Source of the DNA: Fimbriiglobus sp.
GTDB lineage: Bacteria; Planctomycetota; Planctomycetia; Gemmatales; Gemmataceae
Direction of reading: 5' to 3'
Length of the DNA: 32,172 bases
NCBI GenBank assembly: GCA_025351325.1
Contig: JANXWE010000284.1
Location: 1-32,172 of the forward strand
In this document: positions 7,484 through 14,469 of the stretch, one piece after another
Layout: each line of letters starts with the position of its first letter
Numbering within the stretch: position 1 is the stretch's first letter
Made by a program: the position numbers and the translations under genes
Notes under the pieces: generated by a model
What the model saw: the letters and a program-made list of their open reading frames with translations, nothing else
Databases searched by the model: none
Told to the model about the DNA's origin: nothing

Positions 7484-8926
7484 ATGCTGTTCACACGCCG
7501 GATGTTACTCGTCGGATCCGACCTCCGATTCGCTCAATTAGTTCAAACCCACATTCACAAAAGCTTCCTCCTCACCACGCCTGCTGTGAGATTCGAGGAT
7601 CTTGCGAATCTCGTCAGGCGGGATACGGATGGGGTACTCCTTTTCCTCGCGTCCGATGCCCAAGATGCTGAACGCATCGACGCGTCGGTTCGTGAATTGC
7701 GTTTGCAGCAATTACCCCCGCGTTTAGCGGTCCTCTCTGCCGAACAATTCTCAGCATCACGCCGGCTCGATGCTCTGGCTCCGTTTTTAGATGGTAGCTT
7801 CGTCTGGCCGGGCCATCTCCGGGAATTCAACAGTTGGATTCGCCGTGCCGTTGTCCCAGGTGCTCCATTTCCTGATACCCTCACGGAAAATTTGGCCCAA
7901 CGTATTCGTGGTCGCCTCTTGCCCCTCACTCCCTCATTGGCTCCACTCGCCGATCAGTTGGAAATTGCCGCGACCCACGACGTGACGGTGTTGATCGAGG
8001 GCGAAACCGGGACTGGCAAATCGTACTTGGCGAAACTCATCCACGATTTTTCCCGGCGAGCGGCGCACCGATTTTTAGTCGTTGCGGGGGGAGCGCATTC
8101 CGGGCACCTCTTGGCGAGTGAGTTCTTCGGTCATTCCAAAGGCGCTTTCTCTGGGGCCGATGCCGGCAAGGTCGGTAAATTTGAAGCGGCTGGGGCAGGA
8201 ACACTGTTGATCGATGAAATCGACGCACTGACACTCGATCAACAAGCGAATTTGCTACGGGTCATCGAAAACGGCGAATTCGAGCCGGTCGGCAGTAACG
8301 AAACGCAACGCAGTGATGCCCGCATCATTGTGGCAACGAACTGGAATTTGTCCGAAGCGGTAGCTCTCGGGACTTTCCGCAACGATTTGTACTATCGACT
8401 CAACGTATTACCGTTCCGCATTCCACCACTACGGGATCGCTTGCAAGATGTGTCGCCCCTCGTACGTGGTATGGTCGCCCGTTACAACACACGTTTTGCG
8501 AAACGAATTGGTGGCATTCACCCGGAAACCATGCGTGCTTTAGAAGTCTTTCCTTGGCCAGGGAACATCCGACAACTCGAGAATGTCGTTCAACAAGCCG
8601 TTCTGACTTGTACCGGTGACGAGTTGCGGTTGCAGCATCTGCCTCCGATTGTTCATACTCTTCGGGCGGAACTAACAGTTTCGCTTTCCGTGACGACCCC
8701 AGGGCCAGCCGGTTCTCTCGCACACAATCGCGAGACAACCGAACGTGTGGCGATTTTGCGAGCCTTAGAAAAAGTGACATTCAGTCGTACCCGGGCCGCA
8801 GAACTCCTCGGCGTTAGCCGGGTGACACTCTATAAAAAGATGAAGAAGTACGGCTTGCTTGGGAAACCGTCGGGGAGCGTGGCCCCACCCTACGAGCAAC
8901 AGTTTTCCCGTGTGGGCGGATCCTAA
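7484..8926 (+). CDS. Sigma-54-dependent transcriptional activator with pseudo-receiver domain
   Basis: A 480-residue AAA+ enhancer-binding protein expected to remodel the RNA polymerase-sigma-54 complex. The N-terminus (about 1-125) has the alternating pattern of a receiver domain (RMLLVGSD, GVLLFLASD, RLAVLSA) but lacks the usual acidic pair and the phospho-acceptor aspartate at the end of strand 3. The AAA+ domain shows Walker A GETGTGKS (173-180), a sigma-54 contact loop reading GAFSGA (220-225) where GAFTGA is usual, Walker B LLIDEID (241-247) and the arginine-rich sensor stretch YYRLNVLPFRIPPLRDR. A Fis-type helix-turn-helix closes the protein (RAAELLGVSRVTLYKKMKKYG). In PEP-CTERM loci a sigma-54 regulator of this type (PrsR) controls exopolysaccharide and target genes. 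Here the same role is inferred from context. Confidence 0.92.
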   Translation: MLFTRRMLLVGSDLRFAQLVQTHIHKSFLLTTPAVRFEDLANLVRRDTDGVLLFLASDAQDAERIDASVRELRLQQLPPRLAVLSAEQFSASRRLDALAPFLDGSFVWPGHLREFNSWIRRAVVPGAPFPDTLTENLAQRIRGRLLPLTPSLAPLADQLEIAATHDVTVLIEGETGTGKSYLAKLIHDFSRRAAHRFLVVAGGAHSGHLLASEFFGHSKGAFSGADAGKVGKFEAAGAGTLLIDEIDALTLDQQANLLRVIENGEFEPVGSNETQRSDARIIVATNWNLSEAVALGTFRNDLYYRLNVLPFRIPPLRDRLQDVSPLVRGMVARYNTRFAKRIGGIHPETMRALEVFPWPGNIRQLENVVQQAVLTCTGDELRLQHLPPIVHTLRAELTVSLSVTTPGPAGSLAHNRETTERVAILRALEKVTFSRTRAAELLGVSRVTLYKKMKKYGLLGKPSGSVAPPYEQQFSRVGGS

Positions 8927-8952
8927 AACCTCCGCGGAGAGAGATTGGAATC

Positions 8953-9399
8953 ATGGCTGACGACTTGCACTACATGTACAAGCCGACCCATGCCGGGCCG
9001 CTGCCCGCCGGCGTCGAGTTCTTGTCACTCCCGGAGTTCCTCGCCGATGAAGCGGCGTGCAGCACGTTCTGGGAACTCATCGAGACTCAGTTCCGCACCC
9101 GGAGTAAGTTCCTTTCGATTTGGCCGTCAGTCAGATTTGTCTGCGTCCACCGCGATCAAGAGGGCGGCGCCGACGGATTTGTCCTGATCTCGGCGCCCGT
9201 GAATTGGCAGATTGATTACGTGGTCGTGCGGCCCGATTCTCGCGGCCAAGGAATCGCCCAGAAACTGGTGAAGGCGGCACTCGGCCAAGCGTATCTGCAC
9301 AGTGCCCCGTATGTCATGCTCACGAGCAAAGAATCGTTGCGTTCGCTGTACGAAAATTGCGGATTCACCGTCTTGCCCACGGCTTCTGTTATTGTTTGA
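8953..9399 (+). CDS. GNAT family N-acetyltransferase
   Basis: A 148-residue cytoplasmic protein. The stretch IDYVVVRPDSRGQGIAQKLV (about residues 81-100) is motif A of GNAT enzymes, the acetyl-CoA pyrophosphate loop of the R-x-x-G-x-G/A type. The C-terminal SLRSLYENCGFTVL is the typical last alpha/beta element. A good ribosome binding site (GGAGAGAG) lies just ahead of ATG 8953. It follows the sigma-54 activator by 26 bases and precedes glmS by 34 bases, so it may be co-transcribed with either. The acceptor (amino acid, peptide, sugar or small molecule) cannot be told from sequence. Confidence 0.88.
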   Translation: MADDLHYMYKPTHAGPLPAGVEFLSLPEFLADEAACSTFWELIETQFRTRSKFLSIWPSVRFVCVHRDQEGGADGFVLISAPVNWQIDYVVVRPDSRGQGIAQKLVKAALGQAYLHSAPYVMLTSKESLRSLYENCGFTVLPTASVIV

Positions 9400-9420
9400 T
9401 GATCCCACTACTCGTTTCCT

Positions 9421-9424
9421 GAGG
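9421..9424 (+). promoter_or_regulatory. Ribosome binding site of glmS
   Basis: GAGG sits 9 bases before ATG 9434. It supports that start over the longer open frame beginning at 9302, and so exposes Cys2 as the N-terminal nucleophile. Confidence 0.65.
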
Positions 9425-9433
9425 CGACCCAGC

Positions 9434-11266
9434 ATGTGTGGCATTATCGGTTTTACCGGGCAACGTGAAGCGTCCCCGATTCTGGTGGACGGACTCAAAC
9501 GACTCGAATATCGCGGGTACGACAGCGCGGGCTTGATCACGGGAACTGGCGGTAAACTGCACCTCCGAAAGAAAGCGGGTCGCATCGCCGAACTCGCCAA
9601 GGAAGTCGCCTCCAATCCCGCGCCCGGTCACTACGGCATCAGCCACACCCGTTGGGCGACCCACGGGGCTGCGACCGATACGAATGCCCACCCGCACACG
9701 AGTACTTGCGGCTCGATTGCAGTGGTTCACAACGGGGTCATCGAGAATTACCAAACGCTCAAACACCAGCTGCAAGCCGACGGTGTGGAGTTCGTTTCCG
9801 AGACCGATACCGAAGTCCTGGCTCACCTCATCCGCCACTACTACAACGGCGATTTGTTGCAGGCGGTCAAGGCCACGGTCGAGCTCGTCAAGGGGACCTA
9901 CGGCCTCGCGGTCATGTGCCGGCAAGAACCTGGAGTTCTAGTGGGTGCTCGCCTCGGCAGCCCGCTCGTGATCGGTCTCGGGCCGGATGGCAATTACTTG
10001 GCTTCCGATGCCAATGCGTTGTCTGGATACGCGGACAAAGTGGTCTACTTGAACGACCGGCAAATCTGCCAACTCGACGGAGAGAGCTGGGTCATTCGTA
10101 ACATGGATTTCGACACCGTCGATGTCCCCGTGGAAGATATCCGCCATTACCTCGGCGATTTCGAAGCCGAGAAAGGCGAATACGAACATTTCATGCTGAA
10201 GGAGATCTACGAGCAGCCCGATACCATTGCCAACGCGATGCGTGGCCGCTTAGACGACGCCAGCGCGACAGCCCACTTCGGCGGTTTGAACCTGACTCCC
10301 CAGCAGCTGCGGAGTACCGAACGGATCATCATGACGGCCTGCGGCACCAGCTACCACGCGGGTCTGGTCGGCGAATATCTGTTCGAAGAACTGGCGCGGA
10401 TGCCGGTGGAAGTCGAGTACGCCAGCGAACTGCGGTACCGCAATCCGCCCATGGATCAGAAGACCATCGTGCTCTGTTTGACGCAATCCGGAGAGACCGC
10501 CGACACCCTGGCGGCACTCAAAGAAGCCAAGCGGATGGGTCACCCGACCTTGGCCATCTGCAACGTCGTCGGCAGCAGTATTGCCCGCGAAGCGGATGGT
10601 GGCATTTACCTGCACGCCGGGCCGGAGATCGGCGTTGCCAGCACGAAAGCATTCACGAGCCAAGCGACCGTGCTCGCCATGCTCGCCCTCTTTTACGGGC
10701 GGATGCGGCACCTTTCAGCCGTGCAAGGACAACGCATCATTGAAGAACTGCGGGCACTTCCTGACATCATCCGCAAGACACTGCAATGCCACGATCACGT
10801 CAAGAAGCTGGCGAACCGCTATGGCGACATGCACAACTGCCTCTACCTCGGGAGGCAGTACTTGTACCCCACGGCGCTCGAAGGGGCGCTCAAGCTGAAA
10901 GAAATCAGCTACATCCACGCCGAGGGATATCCGGCCGCGGAAATGAAGCACGGCCCGATCGCTCTCGTGGATGCCGACACACCGAGCGTCTTCCTCGTGC
11001 CGCGTGGAAACGTCTTCGACAAAGTCATGTCGAACATGCAGGAAATCAAAGCCCGTGGTGGGCCGGTGATCGCCGTGTGCAGTGAAGGGGATCGCGAGGT
11101 CGCCTCCATTGCCGATGACTTCATCACGGTGCCCGACGTGCCGGACTACTTGCAGCCCATCGTCTGTAGTATTCCGCTGCAACTCTTCGCCTACGAGGTC
11201 GCCGTACTCCGCGGCTGCGATGTGGATAAGCCGAGGAACTTGGCGAAGAGCGTGACGGTGGAATAG
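9434..11266 (+). CDS. glmS: Glutamine--fructose-6-phosphate aminotransferase (isomerizing)
   Basis: A 610-residue cytoplasmic enzyme making glucosamine-6-phosphate from fructose-6-phosphate and glutamine, the first step toward UDP-GlcNAc. The protein begins MCGIIGFTGQ; after removal of Met, Cys2 is the glutaminase nucleophile. Further glutaminase signatures are GYDSAGL and HTRWATHG. The synthase half has two SIS domains, with MTACGTSYHAG and LTQSGETADTL in the first and LYLGRQYLYPTALEGALKLKEISYIHAEGY-type sequence in the second. The C-terminus is the family-typical LAKSVTVE. Length matches the usual 600-610 residues. Its place next to the exopolysaccharide cluster fits precursor supply, though peptidoglycan-like and lipopolysaccharide synthesis would also need it. 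Confidence 0.98.
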   Translation: MCGIIGFTGQREASPILVDGLKRLEYRGYDSAGLITGTGGKLHLRKKAGRIAELAKEVASNPAPGHYGISHTRWATHGAATDTNAHPHTSTCGSIAVVHNGVIENYQTLKHQLQADGVEFVSETDTEVLAHLIRHYYNGDLLQAVKATVELVKGTYGLAVMCRQEPGVLVGARLGSPLVIGLGPDGNYLASDANALSGYADKVVYLNDRQICQLDGESWVIRNMDFDTVDVPVEDIRHYLGDFEAEKGEYEHFMLKEIYEQPDTIANAMRGRLDDASATAHFGGLNLTPQQLRSTERIIMTACGTSYHAGLVGEYLFEELARMPVEVEYASELRYRNPPMDQKTIVLCLTQSGETADTLAALKEAKRMGHPTLAICNVVGSSIAREADGGIYLHAGPEIGVASTKAFTSQATVLAMLALFYGRMRHLSAVQGQRIIEELRALPDIIRKTLQCHDHVKKLANRYGDMHNCLYLGRQYLYPTALEGALKLKEISYIHAEGYPAAEMKHGPIALVDADTPSVFLVPRGNVFDKVMSNMQEIKARGGPVIAVCSEGDREVASIADDFITVPDVPDYLQPIVCSIPLQLFAYEVAVLRGCDVDKPRNLAKSVTVE

Positions 11267-11270
11267 ATTG

Positions 11271-12248
11271 ATGGACATGTCCGATGCCACCGATCATGAC
11301 CAGTTGTTCAAAGAAGTGATCCGGGAGTTTTTCCCGGACTTCCTCCGGTTGTTTTTCCCCGACCAAGCCGCACGTTTCGATCTTTCCCAAGTTCACTGGC
11401 TCGACAAAGAGTTGTTCGCCGATCCTCCAGACGGCCCGCGGCACCTGCTCGATCTGGTAGCGGAATTGACCTTGCTCGGTGGCGGTGTGGGCGACACTTC
11501 GCTCGCTTTGATCCACATCGAAATCGAATCCGCCGAATCGGTCACAGACATCGAGCGGCGACTGCCGGATTACTATTTTTACCTCCGGCGTACCAGCCAG
11601 AAGCCGGTGCTTCCCCTGGTGGTGTTCCTCAAGGTTGGGCTAGATGGAATCGGCATCCGCGAAGTGACCGACCGATTCGACGGTGAGCCGGTGATGACTC
11701 TTCGCTATCGCTATGTTGGCCTCCCCGCACTGCCCGCCGCAGACTATTTGCGGGGCGACAATTGGCTCGGTATCGCGCTTTCTGCACTGATGAAGTCACC
11801 GAGCAACTTGAGAGTGCCGTTCGGAGTCGAAGCGATCCGACGGCTCGGCGATTCCCCGTTGTCCGACGGCAAGAAATCTTTGCTGGGCGATTGCATCGAA
11901 ACGTACATCGATATCCCGGACGAGGACTCGAAGAGATTTCAGGATATACTGGAAGCAAACGCCACGGGGAGGGTTCCAGCCATGCATAAAACTCGCGTCC
12001 AAATTGCCCACGAGAAGGGCATCGAGAAGGGCATCGAGGAGGGCATCGAGAAAGGAATGGAAGAAGGACACCACCGCGGAATGCGTGCGGCAGTGACCGA
12101 ATTGCTTGAAGCTAAGTTTGGCCCCATACCGATTGAGTTCATCGAATGGGTGGGCGCCGTGACCGACCAGCCGTCACTCAGGCGGTTACTCGTGGCTGCT
12201 GGTACAGCTGCTTCGTTTGAAGAGTTCCGATTGTCCACCGGTTGGTGA
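11271..12248 (+). CDS. Rpn/YhgA-like PD-(D/E)XK family protein
   Basis: A 325-residue protein of the Rpn/transposase-like (YhgA) PD-(D/E)XK group. The N-terminus HDQLFKEVIREFFPDFLRLFFP and LDKELFAD are the family's opening signatures. The probable nuclease core is HLLDLVAELTLL followed by LIHIEIESAES, giving D and E-x-E residues but S/A where lysine is usual, so activity is uncertain. Near the C-terminus five 12-base units encode EKGI/EEGI-like repeats (residues 248-267), a common charged linker in this family. E. coli Rpn proteins promote RecA-independent recombination; many relatives are uncharacterised. ATG 11271 lies 4 bases after the glmS stop; TTG 11268 and ATG 11277 are alternatives. 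It is probably co-transcribed with glmS. Confidence 0.75.
   Translation: MDMSDATDHDQLFKEVIREFFPDFLRLFFPDQAARFDLSQVHWLDKELFADPPDGPRHLLDLVAELTLLGGGVGDTSLALIHIEIESAESVTDIERRLPDYYFYLRRTSQKPVLPLVVFLKVGLDGIGIREVTDRFDGEPVMTLRYRYVGLPALPAADYLRGDNWLGIALSALMKSPSNLRVPFGVEAIRRLGDSPLSDGKKSLLGDCIETYIDIPDEDSKRFQDILEANATGRVPAMHKTRVQIAHEKGIEKGIEEGIEKGMEEGHHRGMRAAVTELLEAKFGPIPIEFIEWVGAVTDQPSLRRLLVAAGTAASFEEFRLSTGW
12012..12071 (+). repeat. Five 12-bp tandem repeats inside the Rpn-like gene
   Basis: Units start at 12012, 12024, 12036, 12048 and 12060. The first two are identical (GAGAAGGGCATC); later ones diverge. They encode EKGI, EKGI, EEGI, EKGM, EEGH. Because units are in frame, slippage would change length without a frameshift. 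Confidence 0.85.
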
Positions 12249-12260
12249 GGCTGACCGTGA

Positions 12261-13493
12261 TCACTCTCCAAGTTGTAGGCAGATCAATTTCTTATCGTCT
12301 CGAAGGTAGAGTTTGCCATCGCTCAATGCCGGGTGTGCCCAAGTCTCGCCGCATACTTTGGCTCGGGCCAATTCCTTGTACTCTTTCTCGTTCGGTTCCA
12401 GCAGCATCAAACTTCCAGAGTCGTCGAGTAGGAGGAGTTTGCCGTCGCCGGTCTTGACGAGAGCCGCGTGATACTTCCCGACGTTCGGCTTTTCCCAAAG
12501 GATCTTGCCCGTTTTAGCCTCGACGCAGCGCAGCACAATGCTCGCATTCGTCAGGCTGGCCTTCCCGTTGACCATGTACAAGTATTCGCCTACGGCGACC
12601 GGCGTCGAGAAATAGCACGTCAGTTTGTCATTTTTCCAGACGCGTTCCGGCGAAGGCTTCCCGTCTTTCTCGCCGATTTTGATACCGACGGATCCAGACA
12701 TCACTGACCCCGCGACGTACAGGTCGCCGACTTTCACCGGTGTCGTTGAGCTTTCCAATAAAGCGTCGGTGAACGGGAACTTCCAGAGTTCCGCTCCGTC
12801 GGTCGCTTTCAAACTGCGCACGTGCGAATTGGTCAAGAAGATTAACTCCGATTGGTCACCACTGCCCACCGTAATCGGGGAAGCGTAACTCGGCGTGTCT
12901 TCGCTCGATTGCCAAACGACTTTGCCAGTCGACTTATCGAACCCGACGATCCCAGCACCTTTGCCGCCCACCATGATAATGACCTGGTTTCCGACAACCG
13001 TCGGACTGGTCGAGACCCCGAACCGGAGATTCTTGGCTTTGAACTCCTTGAGCGTGTCGACCTTCCACACGACTTCGCCTTTTTTCGTCACATCCCAACA
13101 GGCGAGTACACCGGTGTTGCCGAGGGTGTACACCCGATCTCCATCAACGGTTGGGGTACCACGAGGCCCTTCGCCAAACAAAGGCTGGAACTTGTCGCGG
13201 TCGTAACTGGCTTCCCAGAGCAGCTCACCCGACTTGGCGTTGAATGCGGCCAACGCATCCGCGTCTTTCTTAGCCGGCTTATAGAAAGCGTAGACAACCC
13301 CTTTGGCCACGACCGGCGAGCTGTGCGCTTCCCCGACAGGTTTGACCCAAAGTTCCTTAGGTTTGCCATTCCAAACCGCTACCGTTTCCGGCGATGTGGA
13401 ATCGCGATTGGTTCCCAGGAACTGCGGCCAATCGGCAGCGATGGCTGGGCACGACACAACGAGTCCGAAACAAGCAGCCAGGAACGAGCGCAT
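12261..13493 (-). CDS. Secreted PQQ-like beta-propeller repeat protein
   Basis: A 410-residue exported protein. The N-terminus MRSFLAACFGLVVSCPAIAA is a signal peptide; the mature part begins DWPQFLGTNRD, the planctomycete-typical opening of this group (W-P-x-F-x-G). The rest is a series of PQQ/BamB-like blades, recognised by repeats such as AFNAKSGELLWEASY, GFDKSTGKVVWQS, SLKATDGAELWKF and CVEAKTGKILWEK. Such propellers may bind PQQ or act as protein scaffolds; no dehydrogenase domain is attached and no cofactor claim is made. ATG 13493 is chosen over an upstream start at 13523 because it begins the signal peptide and has a GGAG ribosome binding site 8 bases ahead. It is last in the minus-strand run and converges with the Rpn-like gene. 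Confidence 0.92.
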   Translation of the reverse strand: MRSFLAACFGLVVSCPAIAADWPQFLGTNRDSTSPETVAVWNGKPKELWVKPVGEAHSSPVVAKGVVYAFYKPAKKDADALAAFNAKSGELLWEASYDRDKFQPLFGEGPRGTPTVDGDRVYTLGNTGVLACWDVTKKGEVVWKVDTLKEFKAKNLRFGVSTSPTVVGNQVIIMVGGKGAGIVGFDKSTGKVVWQSSEDTPSYASPITVGSGDQSELIFLTNSHVRSLKATDGAELWKFPFTDALLESSTTPVKVGDLYVAGSVMSGSVGIKIGEKDGKPSPERVWKNDKLTCYFSTPVAVGEYLYMVNGKASLTNASIVLRCVEAKTGKILWEKPNVGKYHAALVKTGDGKLLLLDDSGSLMLLEPNEKEYKELARAKVCGETWAHPALSDGKLYLRDDKKLICLQLGE

Positions 13494-13523
13494 GTTGATG
13501 TCTCCAAGTGGACGACGACTCAT

Positions 13524-13991
13524 TTACAAAACGTCCAACGCGATTCGAGATTCGCGCGAAGCTGAACTCAATTGGACGCTCGGACGTTCCGCTGCATTCA
13601 AGAGCACATGCAACGGAGCATAGTTCCAGCCTGTGTCAAACTCATCCGCGATCACTTTAAGCTTCGCCACGGCGACTTCGGTAATGGCATTTTGCTTGTC
13701 TTGGTAACTTGCATCGCAAAAGTAAATCCGGCAGCCAAGGGGCCGGGAATCGCGGGCCGTGCAAAGCCCCTCCGCTTGGAACGGGCAGAAATCTCGGCTG
13801 ACGGGCTGCGTGTAAGCCGGGGCCGTCTCCAGCAGCAGATCCGCTTCGAACTGGCTAAGAAATAGTGTGTGGCCGTACTCTGTGAAGCGGCAACAGCGGC
13901 CGGACGCATCGCAGCGTGGAGCTTCCGCTGCGACCGCGACATCGACGGCAGCGTACACTTCCAAAACCTTGAGTCGCAGGTCGGGTTTCAT
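13524..13991 (-). CDS. YkgJ-family cysteine-cluster protein (second of pair)
   Basis: A 155-residue protein with the cysteine pattern of the YkgJ (CxxCxxCC) family: CDASGRCCRF near the N-terminus, then CPFQAEGLC and CRIYFC. The cysteines are thought to bind an iron-sulfur cluster or zinc; the function of the family is not established. The start ATG overlaps the stop of the upstream YkgJ gene by one base (TGATG on the minus strand), pointing to translational coupling. The frame is open further upstream to 14087, but that would overlap the neighbour and adds sequence unlike the family. The PQQ-like gene follows after 30 bases on the same strand. Confidence 0.85.
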   Translation of the reverse strand: MKPDLRLKVLEVYAAVDVAVAAEAPRCDASGRCCRFTEYGHTLFLSQFEADLLLETAPAYTQPVSRDFCPFQAEGLCTARDSRPLGCRIYFCDASYQDKQNAITEVAVAKLKVIADEFDTGWNYAPLHVLLNAAERPSVQLSSASRESRIALDVL

Positions 13992-14437
13992 CAGATTTTG
14001 ATGACCTTCACACGGCGTAAAATTTCTTCGACCGGTATCAACGGCCCATGGCCGGAGCCAGGGCAGTCGCCCTCGGTGCGCTCCCACGCTTCGGGTGATT
14101 CAAGGTTACTTTCCCAGAAGGGCCACGTGCGGCACTGGCGCGGTCGGACGGAGTAAACGGTGCAGCCGCGCTCGGCATGGAAGAAGACACAATCCCCATT
14201 GGCCTTCTCGCGCAGTGTCACCTTGCCCCGTGATGTCTTGGTGTACAACGCCGTAAACTCATGCCGGACGTCGCCGCGAAACTTGGCGAGTTTGTCGATC
14301 TCTTCGTCGTTGACCCAAACGAACCCCGGTTCGCCGGTGCAGCATTTCCCGCACTGCGTGCACTCGAAGCGCAGCCCGTCTCGGAACCAAGGTTGTTCAA
14401 CGGCATCGGGCATCGACGAGGACTCACACAATCGCAT
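13991..14437 (-). CDS. YkgJ-family cysteine-cluster protein (first of pair)
   Basis: A 148-residue protein with a full YkgJ signature: RFECTQCGKCCTG (residues 23-35), then CVFFHAERGC, then RPRQCRTWPFW and a late cysteine in GDCPGSG. These cysteines likely hold a metal or iron-sulfur centre; some family members are annotated as zinc- or iron-binding, without a proven reaction. ATG 14437 is given; ATG 14413 (MPDAVEQPWF) is nearly as good, since homologues usually begin only about ten residues before the first cysteine. The gene is directly coupled to a second, more diverged YkgJ gene. It lies downstream of the HEAT-repeat gene. Confidence 0.85.
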   Translation of the reverse strand: MRLCESSSMPDAVEQPWFRDGLRFECTQCGKCCTGEPGFVWVNDEEIDKLAKFRGDVRHEFTALYTKTSRGKVTLREKANGDCVFFHAERGCTVYSVRPRQCRTWPFWESNLESPEAWERTEGDCPGSGHGPLIPVEEILRRVKVIKI

Positions 14438-14469
14438 GGTGAAACAATCTTACGATACGGAATCCCCGG

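Noticed and set aside
9302-9433. Longer N-terminus for glmS
   Set aside because: It overlaps the GNAT gene and would bury the N-terminal catalytic cysteine; MCGIIG at 9434 has its own ribosome binding site.
9400-9433. glmS ribozyme upstream of glmS
   Set aside because: The spacer is only 34 bases, too short for the ribozyme, which is also typical of Firmicutes.
13992-14087. N-terminal extension of the second YkgJ protein
   Set aside because: It overlaps the upstream YkgJ gene, and ATG 13991 forms a standard TGATG coupling.
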